From: an uncultured Eubacterium sp.
GTDB lineage: Bacteria; Bacillota; Clostridia; Oscillospirales; Acutalibacteraceae
Length of the DNA stretch: 64,000 nt
NCBI GenBank assembly: GCA_910577195.1
Contig: CAJTLP010000004.1
Coordinates: 186,001 to 250,000 of the forward strand
Direction of reading: 5' to 3'
Shown here: one piece after another, positions 16,814 to 25,909 of the stretch
Layout of the letters: every line of letters begins with the position of its first letter
Position numbering within the stretch: position 1 is the stretch's first letter
Translations under genes and position numbers: made by a program
The notes under the pieces: generated by a model
Databases searched by the model: none
What the model saw: only the letters and a program-made list of their open reading frames with translations
Told to the model about the DNA's origin: nothing

Positions 16814-17068
16814 ATGGAAAGAAACCTCAGAAAGACAAGAGTAGGTATTGTATCAAGCGATAAGATGGACAAAACCGTTGTTGTTACAATCAAGGATAAG
16901 GTTCGTCATCCGCTTTACAATAAGATTGTTAACCGTACTGTAAAGTACAAGGCACACGACGAGAACAATGAATGCGGTGTAGGTGACAAGGTTCTTATTA
17001 TGGAATGCCGCCCATACAGCAAGGATAAGAGATGGCGTGTGGTTAATATTGTAGAGAAAGCTAAATAA
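16814..17068 (+). CDS. rpsQ: 30S ribosomal protein S17
   Basis: Primary 16S rRNA binder, OB fold. 84 residues, start RNLRKTRVGIVSSDKMDKTVVV, with a typical C-terminal MECRPYSKDKRWRVV. Last gene before the gap that separates the S10 and spc parts. Confidence 0.99.
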   Translation: MERNLRKTRVGIVSSDKMDKTVVVTIKDKVRHPLYNKIVNRTVKYKAHDENNECGVGDKVLIMECRPYSKDKRWRVVNIVEKAK

Positions 17069-17112
17069 TCGTTACGATTTACAGCTTTTTTGTAATTTAG
17101 TCAATATAAAAT

Positions 17113-17147
17113 AATAACTGCAACTTAGCAAAGTGTTATTTTGCAGT
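17113..17147 (+). promoter_or_regulatory. Alternative hairpins at the S10/spc junction
   Basis: In the 97-nt gap before rplN, actgcaa (17117-17123) can pair with ttgcagt (17141-17147), or aataac (17113-17118) with gttatt (17135-17140); the two are mutually exclusive. The RBS of rplN begins only 4-5 nt downstream. In E. coli the spc operon is controlled by S8 further on, so control here is only a suggestion. Confidence 0.35.
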
Positions 17148-17165
17148 ACGAAGGAGGAAATTGCT

Positions 17166-17534
17166 GTGATACAACAGGAAAGTCGTCTTAAAGTAGCTGA
17201 CAACACAGGTGCTAAAGAGCTTCTTTGCATCAGAGTGCTTGGCGGTTCAGGCAGAAGATATGCAAATATCGGCGATGTAATCGTAGCCAGTGTCAAGAAG
17301 GCAGCTCCCGGCGGTGTTGTTAAAAAGGGCGAAGTTGTTAAGGCAGTCATCGTTCGTACAACTAAAGGTGTACGTCGTGACGACGGTCAGTATATTCGTT
17401 TTGACGAAAATGCTGCCGTAATTATCAGAGAGGATAAAACCCCTCGTGGTACTCGTATTTTTGGACCAGTTGCTCGTGAGCTCCGTGAGAAGGATTATAT
17501 GAAAATCCTTTCACTCGCTCCGGAAGTACTTTAA
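17166..17534 (+). CDS. rplN: 50S ribosomal protein L14
   Basis: Bridge protein of the large subunit. GTG 17166 is chosen from AAGGAGG 7 nt upstream and the expected start MIQQESRLKVADNTGAKE. 122 residues, the normal length, with GDVIVASVKKAAPGGVVKKG and FDENAAVII as usual. Confidence 0.98.
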   Translation: MIQQESRLKVADNTGAKELLCIRVLGGSGRRYANIGDVIVASVKKAAPGGVVKKGEVVKAVIVRTTKGVRRDDGQYIRFDENAAVIIREDKTPRGTRIFGPVARELREKDYMKILSLAPEVL

Positions 17535-17549
17535 TTGGAGGGCGAAGAT

Positions 17550-17852
17550 ATGAGTAAGATGTTTGTTAAATCCGGTGATACTGTTTTAGTACTCAGCGGT
17601 AAATCAAAGGGTGTCAAGGGCGAGGTTATCGCTGTAAGTCCTAAGGAGAACAAGGTCATCGTTAAGAAGGTTAACGTTGTTACAAAGCATGTTAAGCCTC
17701 GTAAGATGGGTGAGCCGGGCGGACTTATTGAGGTTGAGTCAGCTCTTTATGCTTCAAAAGTACAATTAGTATGTCCTAAGTGCGGCGAAGCAACTCGTGT
17801 AGGCCGTAAGGACGGTAACCGTGTTTGCAAAAAATGCGGCGCAGAATTTTAA
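17550..17852 (+). CDS. rplX: 50S ribosomal protein L24 with C-terminal zinc ribbon
   Basis: Assembly initiator protein with a KOW motif (VKSGDTVLVLSGKSKGVKGEV). ATG 17550 follows GGAGGGCGA at good spacing. The C-terminus carries two CxxC pairs, CPKCGEATRVG and CKKCGAEF, forming a zinc ribbon absent from E. coli L24 but present in several Clostridia. 100 residues. Confidence 0.98.
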   Translation: MSKMFVKSGDTVLVLSGKSKGVKGEVIAVSPKENKVIVKKVNVVTKHVKPRKMGEPGGLIEVESALYASKVQLVCPKCGEATRVGRKDGNRVCKKCGAEF

Positions 17853-17871
17853 GTAAGGGAGGAACATAACA

Positions 17872-18414
17872 ATGGCAGCAGTATTAAAAGAAACTTATAA
17901 GAACGATATTGCACCTGCATTGATGAAGAAATTCGGATACAAGTCTGTTATGCAAATCCCAAAGCTTGACAAGATTGTTATCAATGTTGGTTGCGGCGAA
18001 GCTCGTGAAAATTCAAAGGTTGTAGATGCTATCATCACAGATCTTCAGACAATTACAGGTCAGAGACCGGTAGTTTGCCGTGCGAAGAAGTCAGTTGCTA
18101 ACTTCAAACTCCGTGAGGGTATGCCAATCGGTGTTAAGGTTACACTTCGTGGTGACAGAATGTATGAATTCCTTGAGAGATTCTTCAATCTCGCACTTCC
18201 AAGAGTTCGTGACTTCAGAGGAATTAATCCTAACTCATTTGACGGTCGTGGTAACTATGCTATGGGCGTTAAGGAGCAGTTAATTTTCCCTGAAATTGAT
18301 TATGATAAGATTGATGCTGTTCGTGGTATGGACATCATCATGGTAACAACTGCAAACACTGACGAAGAGGCTCGTGAGCTTCTTAAGTTAATGGGCGCAC
18401 CATTTGCAGAGTAA
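17872..18414 (+). CDS. rplE: 50S ribosomal protein L5
   Basis: Binds 5S rRNA and contacts P-site tRNA. 180 residues with IPKLDKIVINVGCGEA, GQRPVVCRAKKSVANFKLREG and the C-terminal VTTANTDEEARELL. Standard length. Confidence 0.99.
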   Translation: MAAVLKETYKNDIAPALMKKFGYKSVMQIPKLDKIVINVGCGEARENSKVVDAIITDLQTITGQRPVVCRAKKSVANFKLREGMPIGVKVTLRGDRMYEFLERFFNLALPRVRDFRGINPNSFDGRGNYAMGVKEQLIFPEIDYDKIDAVRGMDIIMVTTANTDEEARELLKLMGAPFAE

Positions 18415-18426
18415 GGAGGGATTATC

Positions 18427-18612
18427 GTGGCAAAAACATCTATGAAAGTTAAGGCTGCTAAGCCTGCTAAGTATTCAACAAGACAGTACAACAGATGCAA
18501 AATCTGCGGTAGACCTCACGCTTACCTTCGTAAGTATGGTGTATGCAGAATCTGTTTCAGAGAACTTGCTCATAAGGGTGAGATTCCTGGCGTAAAGAAA
18601 TCATCTTGGTAA
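18427..18612 (+). CDS. rpsZ: 30S ribosomal protein S14, type Z (zinc-binding)
   Basis: Short 61-residue form of S14 with four zinc ligands at C24, C27, C40 and C43 (CKICG, CRICF) and the C-terminal GEIPGVKKSSW. GTG start with AAGGAGG upstream. Type Z is usual in Firmicutes. Confidence 0.98.
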   Translation: MAKTSMKVKAAKPAKYSTRQYNRCKICGRPHAYLRKYGVCRICFRELAHKGEIPGVKKSSW

Positions 18613-18650
18613 GAACTGAGAATTGCTAATCTAATAAGGAGGAATTATCA

Positions 18651-19049
18651 ATGCATATTACAGATCCAATCGCTGATATGCTTACACGAATTCGTAATGC
18701 AAATTCAGCAAAGCACGATACAGTAGATATTCCTGCGTCAAACATGAAGAAGGCAATTGCTCAGATTCTTGTTGATGAAGGATATATCAAAAATTTTAAA
18801 GTAGTCGAGGATGGCAAGCAGGGTGTTATTCGTGTAACACTTAAGTACGGCGAAGGCAAGAGCCAGGTTATTACCGGTCTTCGCAGAGTATCAAAGCCGG
18901 GTCTTCGTATTTACTCAAACGTAGAGGATATGCCTAAGGTTATGAAGGGACTCGGTGTTGCAATCGTTTCTACTTCAAAGGGCATTATGACAGACAGAGA
19001 AGCTCGCAAACAAAATGTTGGTGGCGAAGTTTTAGCATTCATTTGGTAA
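18651..19049 (+). CDS. rpsH: 30S ribosomal protein S8
   Basis: Central-domain assembly protein and spc-operon repressor in E. coli. 132 residues, start MHITDPIADMLTRIRNA; the C-terminal STSKGIMTDREARKQNVGGEVLAFIW is fully conserved. Confidence 0.99.
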   Translation: MHITDPIADMLTRIRNANSAKHDTVDIPASNMKKAIAQILVDEGYIKNFKVVEDGKQGVIRVTLKYGEGKSQVITGLRRVSKPGLRIYSNVEDMPKVMKGLGVAIVSTSKGIMTDREARKQNVGGEVLAFIW

Positions 19050-19064
19050 GGAGGTACAGTCAGG

Positions 19065-19604
19065 ATGTCACGTATCGGTTTAAAACCTATTACAATTCCT
19101 GCTGGTGTTGATGTAAATATCAACGCAAACACTGTTACCGTTAAGGGTCCGAACGGAACTCTTTCATTGGATGCACATCCAAACATGGCTATCAGTGTTG
19201 AAGGCAGCGAGATTATCGTTAGCAGACCTAACGATCAGAAAGAAAACAGATCTCTTCATGGTCTTACCCGTACACTTATTGCTAATATGGTAACAGGTGT
19301 TACAGAAGGCTTTAAGAAGACATTAGAGGTAAACGGTGTTGGTTACCGTGTTCAGTTACAGGGCAACAATCTTGTAATGAATCTTGGTTTCTCACATCAG
19401 GTTATCATGGAAGCTCCTGAGGGAATTAAGATTGAGTGTCCGTCAGCAACTTCAATTGTTATCAGCGGTGCTGATAAGCAGAAGGTTGGACAGTTCGCAG
19501 CTCAGGTTCGCGAAAAGAGACCACCTGAGCCATACAAGGGCAAGGGTATCAAGTACTCAGATGAGCATATCCGTCGTAAAGAAGGAAAAGCAGGTAAGAA
19601 ATAA
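19065..19604 (+). CDS. rplF: 50S ribosomal protein L6
   Basis: Two-domain protein near the factor-binding site. 179 residues, start SRIGLKPITIPAGVDV, with GVTEGFKKTLEVNGVGYR and the C-terminal EPYKGKGIKYSDE. Confidence 0.99.
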   Translation: MSRIGLKPITIPAGVDVNINANTVTVKGPNGTLSLDAHPNMAISVEGSEIIVSRPNDQKENRSLHGLTRTLIANMVTGVTEGFKKTLEVNGVGYRVQLQGNNLVMNLGFSHQVIMEAPEGIKIECPSATSIVISGADKQKVGQFAAQVREKRPPEPYKGKGIKYSDEHIRRKEGKAGKK

Positions 19605-19622
19605 GGGAAGGAGTGAAATACA

Positions 19623-19982
19623 ATGGTTTCAAGACAGGATGCCAATAAGGCAAGACAGAAGCGCCACACAAGAGTACGTGGCAAAATCAGCGGTACTGCT
19701 GAGTGTCCAAGACTTAACGTATATCGCTCTCTCAGCAATATTTACGTACAGTTAATCGACGATGTAGCAGGTGTAACAATTGCATCAGCTTCAACAGTTG
19801 AGAAGGACTTCAAAGAGTACGGCGGCAACGTAGAGGCAGCTAAGGCTGTTGGTAAGACATTAGCAGACAGAGCTAAGGCAAAGGGCATTGAAGAATGCGT
19901 ATTTGACCGTGGCGGTTACGTTTATCACGGACGTGTAGCAGCAGTTGCTGACGGCGCTCGTGAAGGCGGACTTAAGTTCTAA
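19623..19982 (+). CDS. rplR: 50S ribosomal protein L18
   Basis: 5S rRNA-binding protein. 119 residues with RLNVYRSLSNIYVQLIDD and the C-terminal FDRGGYVYHGRVAAVADGAREGGL. Confidence 0.99.
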   Translation: MVSRQDANKARQKRHTRVRGKISGTAECPRLNVYRSLSNIYVQLIDDVAGVTIASASTVEKDFKEYGGNVEAAKAVGKTLADRAKAKGIEECVFDRGGYVYHGRVAAVADGAREGGLKF

Positions 19983-20000
19983 CGAAGGAGGTAAATTTTT

Positions 20001-20501
20001 ATGGCAAAGATTGACGTATCTTCAATGGAGCTTGAAGAAAGAGTAGTAACAATTAACCGTGTATCAAAGACTGTAAAGGGTGGTAGAATTTTCAAGTTCT
20101 CAGCTCTCGTAGTTGTTGGTGACGGCAATGGTCTTGTAGGTTTCGGTATCGGTAAGTCCGGTGAGGTTCCGGATGCTATCCGTAAGGGAATTGAAGACGC
20201 TAAGAAAAATGTAATTAAGGTTGCTCTTAAGGGAACAACAATCCCTCATGAAATCAAGGGTAAATTTGGCGCAGGTGAAGTTTTACTTATGCCGGCTCCA
20301 AAGGGTACCGGTGTTATCGCCGGCGGTCCTGTTCGTGCCGTTGTTGAGACAGTTGGTATCAAGGATGTAAGAACAAAGGCTATCCGCTCAAATAATCCTT
20401 GCAATGTTGTCAGAGCAACAATTGATGGTTTAAGCAAGCTTAGAACAGCTGACGAGGTTGCAGCAGTTCGCGGCAAATCAACCAAAGAAATTTTAGGTTA
20501 A
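20001..20501 (+). CDS. rpsE: 30S ribosomal protein S5
   Basis: Decoding-fidelity protein at the mRNA entry. 166 residues: LEERVVTINRVSKTVKGGRIFKFSALVVVGDGNG, then the GAGEVLLMPAPKGTGVIAGG loop. Good RBS. Confidence 0.99.
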   Translation: MAKIDVSSMELEERVVTINRVSKTVKGGRIFKFSALVVVGDGNGLVGFGIGKSGEVPDAIRKGIEDAKKNVIKVALKGTTIPHEIKGKFGAGEVLLMPAPKGTGVIAGGPVRAVVETVGIKDVRTKAIRSNNPCNVVRATIDGLSKLRTADEVAAVRGKSTKEILG

Positions 20502-20514
20502 GGAGGGTGGAATA

Positions 20515-20694
20515 ATGGCAGACATTAAAATCAAGCTTACAAAGAGCTTAATCGGCAGTAAAGCAGACCAGATTGCCACCGCCCACTCACTTGGTCTTCG
20601 TAAAATCGGCAATGTAACAGTTCAGCCTGACAATGCTCAGACACAGGGTAAGCTCGCTAAGATTGCTCACCTTGTAACTGTTGTAGAAGAATAA
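20515..20694 (+). CDS. rpmD: 50S ribosomal protein L30
   Basis: Small 59-residue protein in the expected place between rpsE and rplO. The product starts MADIKIKLTKSLIGSK and contains HSLGLRKIGN with QGKLAKIAHLV, the family core. AAGGAGG precedes the ATG. Confidence 0.98.
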   Translation: MADIKIKLTKSLIGSKADQIATAHSLGLRKIGNVTVQPDNAQTQGKLAKIAHLVTVVEE

Positions 20695-20708
20695 GGGGAG
20701 GTGCAGAT

Positions 20709-21152
20709 ATGAAATTACATGAACTTTCTCCTGCAGAGGGCTCTAAGAAGAGCGTAAAGAGAATCGGTAGAGGTACCGCTTCAGGACAGGGTAAAACTTC
20801 AGGTAAAGGTCAGAAGGGACAGAAGTCACGTTCAGGCTACAGCAGACGTCCCGGTTTCGAGGGTGGTCAGATGCCACTTCAGAGACGTGTACCTAAGAGA
20901 GGTTTCAACAATATTTTTGCAACTGAGTATGCAATTGTAAATCTTTCAACACTTAACGACAGATTTGAAGACGGTGCAACAGTAGATGCACAGGCTCTTA
21001 TCGATGCAGGTGTTCTTAAAAAGACACTTGATGGAGTTAAAATTCTTGGTAAAGGTGAAATCACAAAGGCTCTTACCGTTAAGGTAACAGCTATCAGTGA
21101 GTCAGCTAAATCAAAGATTGAGGCTGCTGGTGGTAAGGTGGAGGTGCTTTAA
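20709..21152 (+). CDS. rplO: 50S ribosomal protein L15
   Basis: Late-assembly protein. 147 residues, start MKLHELSPAEGSKKSVKRIGRG, with the glycine-rich basic arm TASGQGKTSGKGQKGQKSRSG. Its stop codon directly abuts the secY ATG, so the two are coupled. Confidence 0.99.
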   Translation: MKLHELSPAEGSKKSVKRIGRGTASGQGKTSGKGQKGQKSRSGYSRRPGFEGGQMPLQRRVPKRGFNNIFATEYAIVNLSTLNDRFEDGATVDAQALIDAGVLKKTLDGVKILGKGEITKALTVKVTAISESAKSKIEAAGGKVEVL

Positions 21153-22505
21153 ATGATTAAAACCATCGTAAATGCGTGGAAAGTAGCAGAAATCCGTAAA
21201 AAGATTTTGTTTACTGCATTTATTATCCTCGTTTTCAGAATAGGTTCAGTCATTCCAGTACCTTTCCTCAACATCGTTGATGAAATCAGTGTTGGTAAAG
21301 GAAACACAATACTCACATATATGAGCTTGATGACAGGTAGTGCGTTTACTTACGGAACAATTTTCGCTATGTCAATCACTCCGTACATCAACTCTTCAAT
21401 CATTATGCAGCTCCTTGCAGTTGCAATTCCTGCACTTGAAAGATTGCAGAAGGAAGGCGAAGAGGGCAGAAAGAAGATTGCTTCTATCACCCGTTTCGTA
21501 ACTGTAGCTCTTGGCTTACTTCAGTCACTTGCTTATTTCTTCTATCTTCGTGCGAACAACTATTTGATGACAGATGTAAATGGTAATGCGTTTACAGGCT
21601 TTGATGCTGTATTTCAGGCTGTAGTTATCATATTGGTTCTTACTGCAGGTACAGCTGTTATCATGTGGCTTGGTGAACAGATTACAATAAGCGGTATCGG
21701 TAATGGTATTTCCATTATCCTTTTCGCAGGTATCGTATCTCGTTTCCCAACTCTTATTCAGCAGTTATTCCAGTATCTCAATACCGGAAGAGTTGTTTAC
21801 AGAATTCTTGTTCCGGTTGTATGCGTAATCTTCCTTCTTATGATCGCATACATCGTATTTATGGATAATTCAGAGAGAAGACTTCCAATCACATACGCAA
21901 AGCGTGTAGTTGGCAGAAAGCAGATGGGCGGTCAGTCAACTCATATGCCTATTAAGGTTAATATGAGCGGCGTACTTCCTGTAATCTTCGCTTCATCCAT
22001 TCTCTCTCTTCCGGGAACTGTTCAGATGTTCCTTTCAGAAGATAAGTATAAAGATACTTTCTGGGAAAAATTCTTTAATGCATTTACAGGCGACTCCTGG
22101 ATGTATGCATTAATGTACTTCCTGCTGATTATATTCTTTGCTTATTTCTACAGTACAATTCAGTACAATCCGATTGAAATGGCAAATAATCTTCGTAAGA
22201 ATAATGGTGCAATACCGGGTATCAGACCTGGAAGACCGACATCTGATTATATTTTCAGAGTTCTTTCAAGGCTTACCCTTATCGGTGCATTGATGCTTTC
22301 AGTAATCGCATTGTTCCCGATTATTTATTCACTTATTTGTGATCTTGCTATTCAGCCGCTTCCGGGTGCTTCAGAGGACTCAGGCGGTATGACAATCTCA
22401 CTCGGCGGTACATCACTCATCATTATGTGCGGTGTTGCTCTTGAGACAGTTCGCCAGCTTGAATCACAGATGATGATGCGTCATTATAAAGGCTTCCTTG
22501 ATTAA
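21153..22505 (+). CDS. secY: Protein translocase subunit SecY
   Basis: Ten-helix channel of the Sec system in the cytoplasmic membrane. 450 residues, slightly longer than the usual 430. Start MIKTIVNAWKVAEIRKKILFT, then MTGSAFTYGTIFAMSITPYINSSI (TM2b/plug region), LGEQITISGIGNGISIILFAGIV, and YNPIEMANNLRKNNGAIPGIRPGRPT (cytoplasmic loop that binds SecA). Starts immediately after rplO; ends 21 nt before adk. Confidence 0.99.
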   Translation: MIKTIVNAWKVAEIRKKILFTAFIILVFRIGSVIPVPFLNIVDEISVGKGNTILTYMSLMTGSAFTYGTIFAMSITPYINSSIIMQLLAVAIPALERLQKEGEEGRKKIASITRFVTVALGLLQSLAYFFYLRANNYLMTDVNGNAFTGFDAVFQAVVIILVLTAGTAVIMWLGEQITISGIGNGISIILFAGIVSRFPTLIQQLFQYLNTGRVVYRILVPVVCVIFLLMIAYIVFMDNSERRLPITYAKRVVGRKQMGGQSTHMPIKVNMSGVLPVIFASSILSLPGTVQMFLSEDKYKDTFWEKFFNAFTGDSWMYALMYFLLIIFFAYFYSTIQYNPIEMANNLRKNNGAIPGIRPGRPTSDYIFRVLSRLTLIGALMLSVIALFPIIYSLICDLAIQPLPGASEDSGGMTISLGGTSLIIMCGVALETVRQLESQMMMRHYKGFLD

Positions 22506-22526
22506 TGTGTAAGGAGATATTGTAAA

Positions 22527-23159
22527 ATGAAACTTATTCTTCTCGGTGCTCCGGGTGCCGGCAAAGGTACTCAGGCAGAAAAGATTGTTGAAAAATATGG
22601 TATTCCTGCAATTTCAACAGGTAATATTCTTCGTGCTGCTGTAAAAGACGGCACAGAGATGGGTCTTAAGGCTAAGCAGTTTATGGATGCCGGCCAGCTC
22701 GTTCCTGATGAGGTTGTAATCGGTATTATCAAGGACAGACTGAAAGAAGATGATTGTAAAAATGGCTTCATTCTTGATGGTTTCCCAAGAACGATTCCTC
22801 AGGCTCAGGCTCTTGAGGATGCAAAGGTTGACATCGACAAGGTAGTTGACATTGAAGTTTCTGACGAAGCTATCACTAAAAGAATGAGCGGTCGCCGTGT
22901 TTGTGCAAAGTGTGCAAACTCATATCACCTTGAGTATAAAAAGCCTCAGGTTGATGGCGTTTGTGATGCTTGCGGCGGCGAGCTTATACAGCGAAAAGAT
23001 GATGCTCCTGAAACCGTGCAGGCAAGACTTGCAGAGTATCATGAGATGACTGAGCCACTTAAGGATTTCTATAAGGGTCTTGGTAAGCTTGTGATTGTTG
23101 AAGGACAGGAAGAGGTTGCTGATACAACAGCACTTGTTTTCGCTGCGTTGGAGGATTAA
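22527..23159 (+). CDS. adk: Adenylate kinase
   Basis: Equilibrates ATP + AMP with 2 ADP. P-loop GAPGAGKGTQ near residue 7-16, AMP-binding STGNILR, and DGFPRT. The LID has a zinc-binding cysteine set CAKCANSYH and CDACGG (four cysteines) as in Gram-positive enzymes. 210 residues. The map ATG follows 1 nt after the stop. Confidence 0.99.
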   Translation: MKLILLGAPGAGKGTQAEKIVEKYGIPAISTGNILRAAVKDGTEMGLKAKQFMDAGQLVPDEVVIGIIKDRLKEDDCKNGFILDGFPRTIPQAQALEDAKVDIDKVVDIEVSDEAITKRMSGRRVCAKCANSYHLEYKKPQVDGVCDACGGELIQRKDDAPETVQARLAEYHEMTEPLKDFYKGLGKLVIVEGQEEVADTTALVFAALED

Positions 23160-23160
23160 C

Positions 23161-23910
23161 ATGATAGTGCTTAAAAGCAGTCGTGAGCTTGAGCTTATGA
23201 AAGAGGCTTGCCAGATTTCGGCTGAAGCATTAATGGTAGCAGGCGAGGCTGTAAAGCCCGGTGTATCCACCAAAGAAATTGACGAGATTGCATACAGGTT
23301 TATTAAAAAGCATGGTGCAACACCTAATTTTCTTAACTATGGCGGATTTCCTGCTACTGCATGTATATCTATAAATGATGAAGTTATTCACGGTATTCCT
23401 AAGGCTGACCGTATCATCCGTGAGGGTGATATTGTCAGCATAGACTTAGGAGCTGCTAAGAATGGTTATAACGGCGATAATGCTGCTACATTTGCGGCTG
23501 GGACTTGCTCTCCCGAAGCAAAGCGGCTGATGGATACTACCCGCGAAAGCCTTTATAAAGGTATTGAGCAGGCAGTTCCCGGCAACAGAATCGGTGATAT
23601 ATCATTTGCAGTCCAGTCTTATTGTGAGGAGCGTGGATTCGGCGTTGTTCGTGACTATGTCGGTCACGGCGTCGGTACAAAGCTTCATGAAGAACCAAGC
23701 GTACCAAACTTCGGTCACGCAGGTCGTGGTATCAGACTGTTACCCGGAATGACATTGGCAATTGAACCAATGATAAATCTGGGAACCTATAAGGTTAAAC
23801 AACTTTCAGACGGATGGACCGTAAAAACAGCTGATGGTAAATTGGCTGCTCATTTTGAGCATACCATTGCTATCACATCAAATGGTCCGGTAATCCTTAC
23901 AAAAGTCTGA
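23161..23910 (+). CDS. map: Methionine aminopeptidase type I
   Basis: Removes the initiator methionine from nascent proteins. ATG 23161 gives MIVLKSSRELELMKEACQ, the usual start; an earlier in-frame start would lie in adk. Metal ligands are recognisable in DLGAAKNGYNGDNAATF, GHGVGTKLHEEP, and EPMINLG plus the final FEHTIAI. 249 residues. Confidence 0.97.
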   Translation: MIVLKSSRELELMKEACQISAEALMVAGEAVKPGVSTKEIDEIAYRFIKKHGATPNFLNYGGFPATACISINDEVIHGIPKADRIIREGDIVSIDLGAAKNGYNGDNAATFAAGTCSPEAKRLMDTTRESLYKGIEQAVPGNRIGDISFAVQSYCEERGFGVVRDYVGHGVGTKLHEEPSVPNFGHAGRGIRLLPGMTLAIEPMINLGTYKVKQLSDGWTVKTADGKLAAHFEHTIAITSNGPVILTKV

Positions 23911-24028
23911 GTTGGTGATGAGCCTTCAGGGCTTATCATAAAAATCAATTGCTGGCGATTACGCCGTAATGTGATTCCAGTTAAATAGATAACATCAATC
24001 GTATTTTATTATTTCAGCGAGGTATAAG

Positions 24029-24247
24029 ATGTCAAAGTCAGATATGATAGAAGTTGAGGGTACCGTGGTTGAGGTTTTACCTAACACCACTTTTAAGGTA
24101 ACACTTCAGAATGGCCACATTATTATTGCCCACATCAGTGGAAAGCTTAGAATGAATAACATTCGTATTCTCCCTGGTGACAAGGTAACAATTGAGATGT
24201 CACCATATGACCTTACAAAGGGTCGTATCATTTGGCGCTCAAAGTAA
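24029..24247 (+). CDS. infA: Translation initiation factor IF-1
   Basis: 72-residue OB-fold factor that occupies the A site during initiation. Start KSDMIEVEGTVVEVLPNTTFKV and C-terminal YDLTKGRIIWRSK are diagnostic. A 118-nt gap separates it from map; many Clostridia have a KOW-domain (L14e-like) gene there, none is seen here. Confidence 0.99.
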   Translation: MSKSDMIEVEGTVVEVLPNTTFKVTLQNGHIIIAHISGKLRMNNIRILPGDKVTIEMSPYDLTKGRIIWRSK

Positions 24248-24268
24248 ATATTTAGGAGGATATTCAAA

Positions 24269-24382
24269 ATGAAAGTTAGACCTTCTGTAAAGAAAATTTG
24301 CGAAAAGTGCAAAGTAATTAAGCGCAATGGAAAAGTAATGGTTATCTGTGAAAATCCAAAGCACAAACAGCGTCAGGGCTAA
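24269..24382 (+). CDS. rpmJ: 50S ribosomal protein L36
   Basis: 37-residue zinc-binding protein, in the conserved place between infA and rpsM. The product starts MKVRPSVKKICEKCKVIK; zinc ligands C11, C14, C27 and H32 are all present, so this is the zinc-containing form. AGGAGG upstream. Confidence 0.98.
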   Translation: MKVRPSVKKICEKCKVIKRNGKVMVICENPKHKQRQG

Positions 24383-24414
24383 TCCTGAATTAATAATCGG
24401 AGGTAAACTGTAAA

Positions 24415-24783
24415 ATGGCACGTATTTCAGGTGTTGACTTACCTAATGACAAGAGAGTAGAAATCGGCCTTACCTATATTTATGGTATCGGTCTTACTAC
24501 TTCTAAAAAGGTTATTGAAGCAACAGGTATCAATCCGGATACTCGTTGCAGAGATTTAACAGAAGACGATGTTAAAAAGCTCAGTGATTATATTACTCAT
24601 AATCTCACTGTTGAAGGCGATCTTCGCAGAAATACAGCTTTTGACATCAAGAGACTTATCGAAATTGGTTGCTATCGTGGCGTAAGACATAGAAAGGGTC
24701 TCCCTGTAAGAGGACAGACTTCTAAGAACAATGCACGTACACGCAAGGGTCCTAAAAAGACTATAGCAAATAAGAAGAAATAA
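24415..24783 (+). CDS. rpsM: 30S ribosomal protein S13
   Basis: Head protein contacting P-site tRNA. 122 residues, start MARISGVDLPNDKRVEIGLTYI; C-terminal RHRKGLPVRGQTSKNNARTRKGP. Confidence 0.99.
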   Translation: MARISGVDLPNDKRVEIGLTYIYGIGLTTSKKVIEATGINPDTRCRDLTEDDVKKLSDYITHNLTVEGDLRRNTAFDIKRLIEIGCYRGVRHRKGLPVRGQTSKNNARTRKGPKKTIANKKK

Positions 24784-24802
24784 GTAGGAGGAACAAAATA
24801 GT

Positions 24803-25198
24803 ATGGCTACTAAAAAGACCACAGGCTCACGTAAGCGTCGTGAGAAGAAAAATATCGAGCGTGGTGCTGCCCATATTCAATCAACCTTCAACAACACAAT
24901 CGTAACAATTACTGATATGAACGGTAACGCTGTTTCTTGGGCATCAGCCGGTGAAATGGGTTTTCGTGGTTCAAGAAAGTCTACTCCATTTGCTGCTGCA
25001 ACAGCTGCTGAAACAGCTGCTAAAACAGCAATTGATTGTGGCATGAAGACTGTTGAAGTTTACGTTAAGGGCCCGGGCTCAGGACGTGAATCAGCTATCA
25101 GAGCTCTTCAGACAGCAGGTCTGGAAGTAAGTCTTATTAAAGATGTTACTCCTATTCCACACAATGGCTGTCGTCCACCAAAAAGACGTCGCGTATAG
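24803..25198 (+). CDS. rpsK: 30S ribosomal protein S11
   Basis: Platform protein near the E site. 131 residues; AHIQSTFNNTIVTITDMNGN and the conserved end DVTPIPHNGCRPPKRRRV. Confidence 0.99.
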   Translation: MATKKTTGSRKRREKKNIERGAAHIQSTFNNTIVTITDMNGNAVSWASAGEMGFRGSRKSTPFAAATAAETAAKTAIDCGMKTVEVYVKGPGSGRESAIRALQTAGLEVSLIKDVTPIPHNGCRPPKRRRV

Positions 25199-25221
25199 TA
25201 TAAACTTGGAGGTTACTTGAT

Positions 25222-25848
25222 ATGGCAAGATATACAGGACCTGCTTGTAAGCTTTGTCGTCGTGAGGGCAAGAAGCTTTTCCTCAAGGGTGACAGATGTT
25301 ATACAAGCAAATGTGCAATTGAACGCCGTTCATATGCACCTGGCCAGCATGGTCAGAACAGAAAGAAGACTTCAGAGTATGGTCTTCAGCTTCGTGCAAA
25401 GCAGTCTGCTCGTCGTTACTACGGTATCGCTGAGGGACAGTTCCACAAATATTTCCTTATGGCTGAACGTAAGGCTGGTGTAACAGGTTCAAACCTTCTC
25501 CAGATTTGTGAAAGCCGTTTAGACAATGTTGTTTATACAGCAGGCTTCGCAAGCTCAAGAGCACAGGCTCGTCAGCTTGTAAACCATGCTCATTTCACTG
25601 TAAATGGCACTAAGGTTGATATTCCTTCATATCTCCTTAAGGCAGGCGATGTAGTTGCTGTTAAGGAAACAAGCAAAACTACAGATGAATTCAAGACTCT
25701 CGTTGAGTCAAATGCATCACGTCCTGTTCCGCAGTGGGTTGATGTAAACAAGGATGCTATGGAAGCAAAGGTTGTTAAGCTCCCTGAGAGAGACGAAATA
25801 GCAACACCTGTTGAAGAGCATTTAATCGTTGAGTTCTACTCTAAGTAA
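25222..25848 (+). CDS. rpsD: 30S ribosomal protein S4
   Basis: Primary assembly protein and autoregulator in other bacteria. 208 residues with an N-terminal cysteine cluster (CKLCRREGKK, CYTSKCAIERR) typical of zinc-binding S4, and an S4 RNA-binding domain RLDNVVYTAGFASSRAQARQLV. Its location inside the alpha operon is as in many Clostridia. Confidence 0.99.
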   Translation: MARYTGPACKLCRREGKKLFLKGDRCYTSKCAIERRSYAPGQHGQNRKKTSEYGLQLRAKQSARRYYGIAEGQFHKYFLMAERKAGVTGSNLLQICESRLDNVVYTAGFASSRAQARQLVNHAHFTVNGTKVDIPSYLLKAGDVVAVKETSKTTDEFKTLVESNASRPVPQWVDVNKDAMEAKVVKLPERDEIATPVEEHLIVEFYSK

Positions 25849-25909
25849 TAGCCTTTTGCTGCTGTTATTTAGCGAAAACAAAATACAACTTTTTTTAGGA
25901 GGCTTTTAA

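Noticed and set aside
23911..24028. Possible remnant of a KOW/L14e-like gene between map and infA
   Set aside because: Many Clostridia have such a gene here, but no frame in these 118 nt shows a KOW motif; only a weak hairpin is present.
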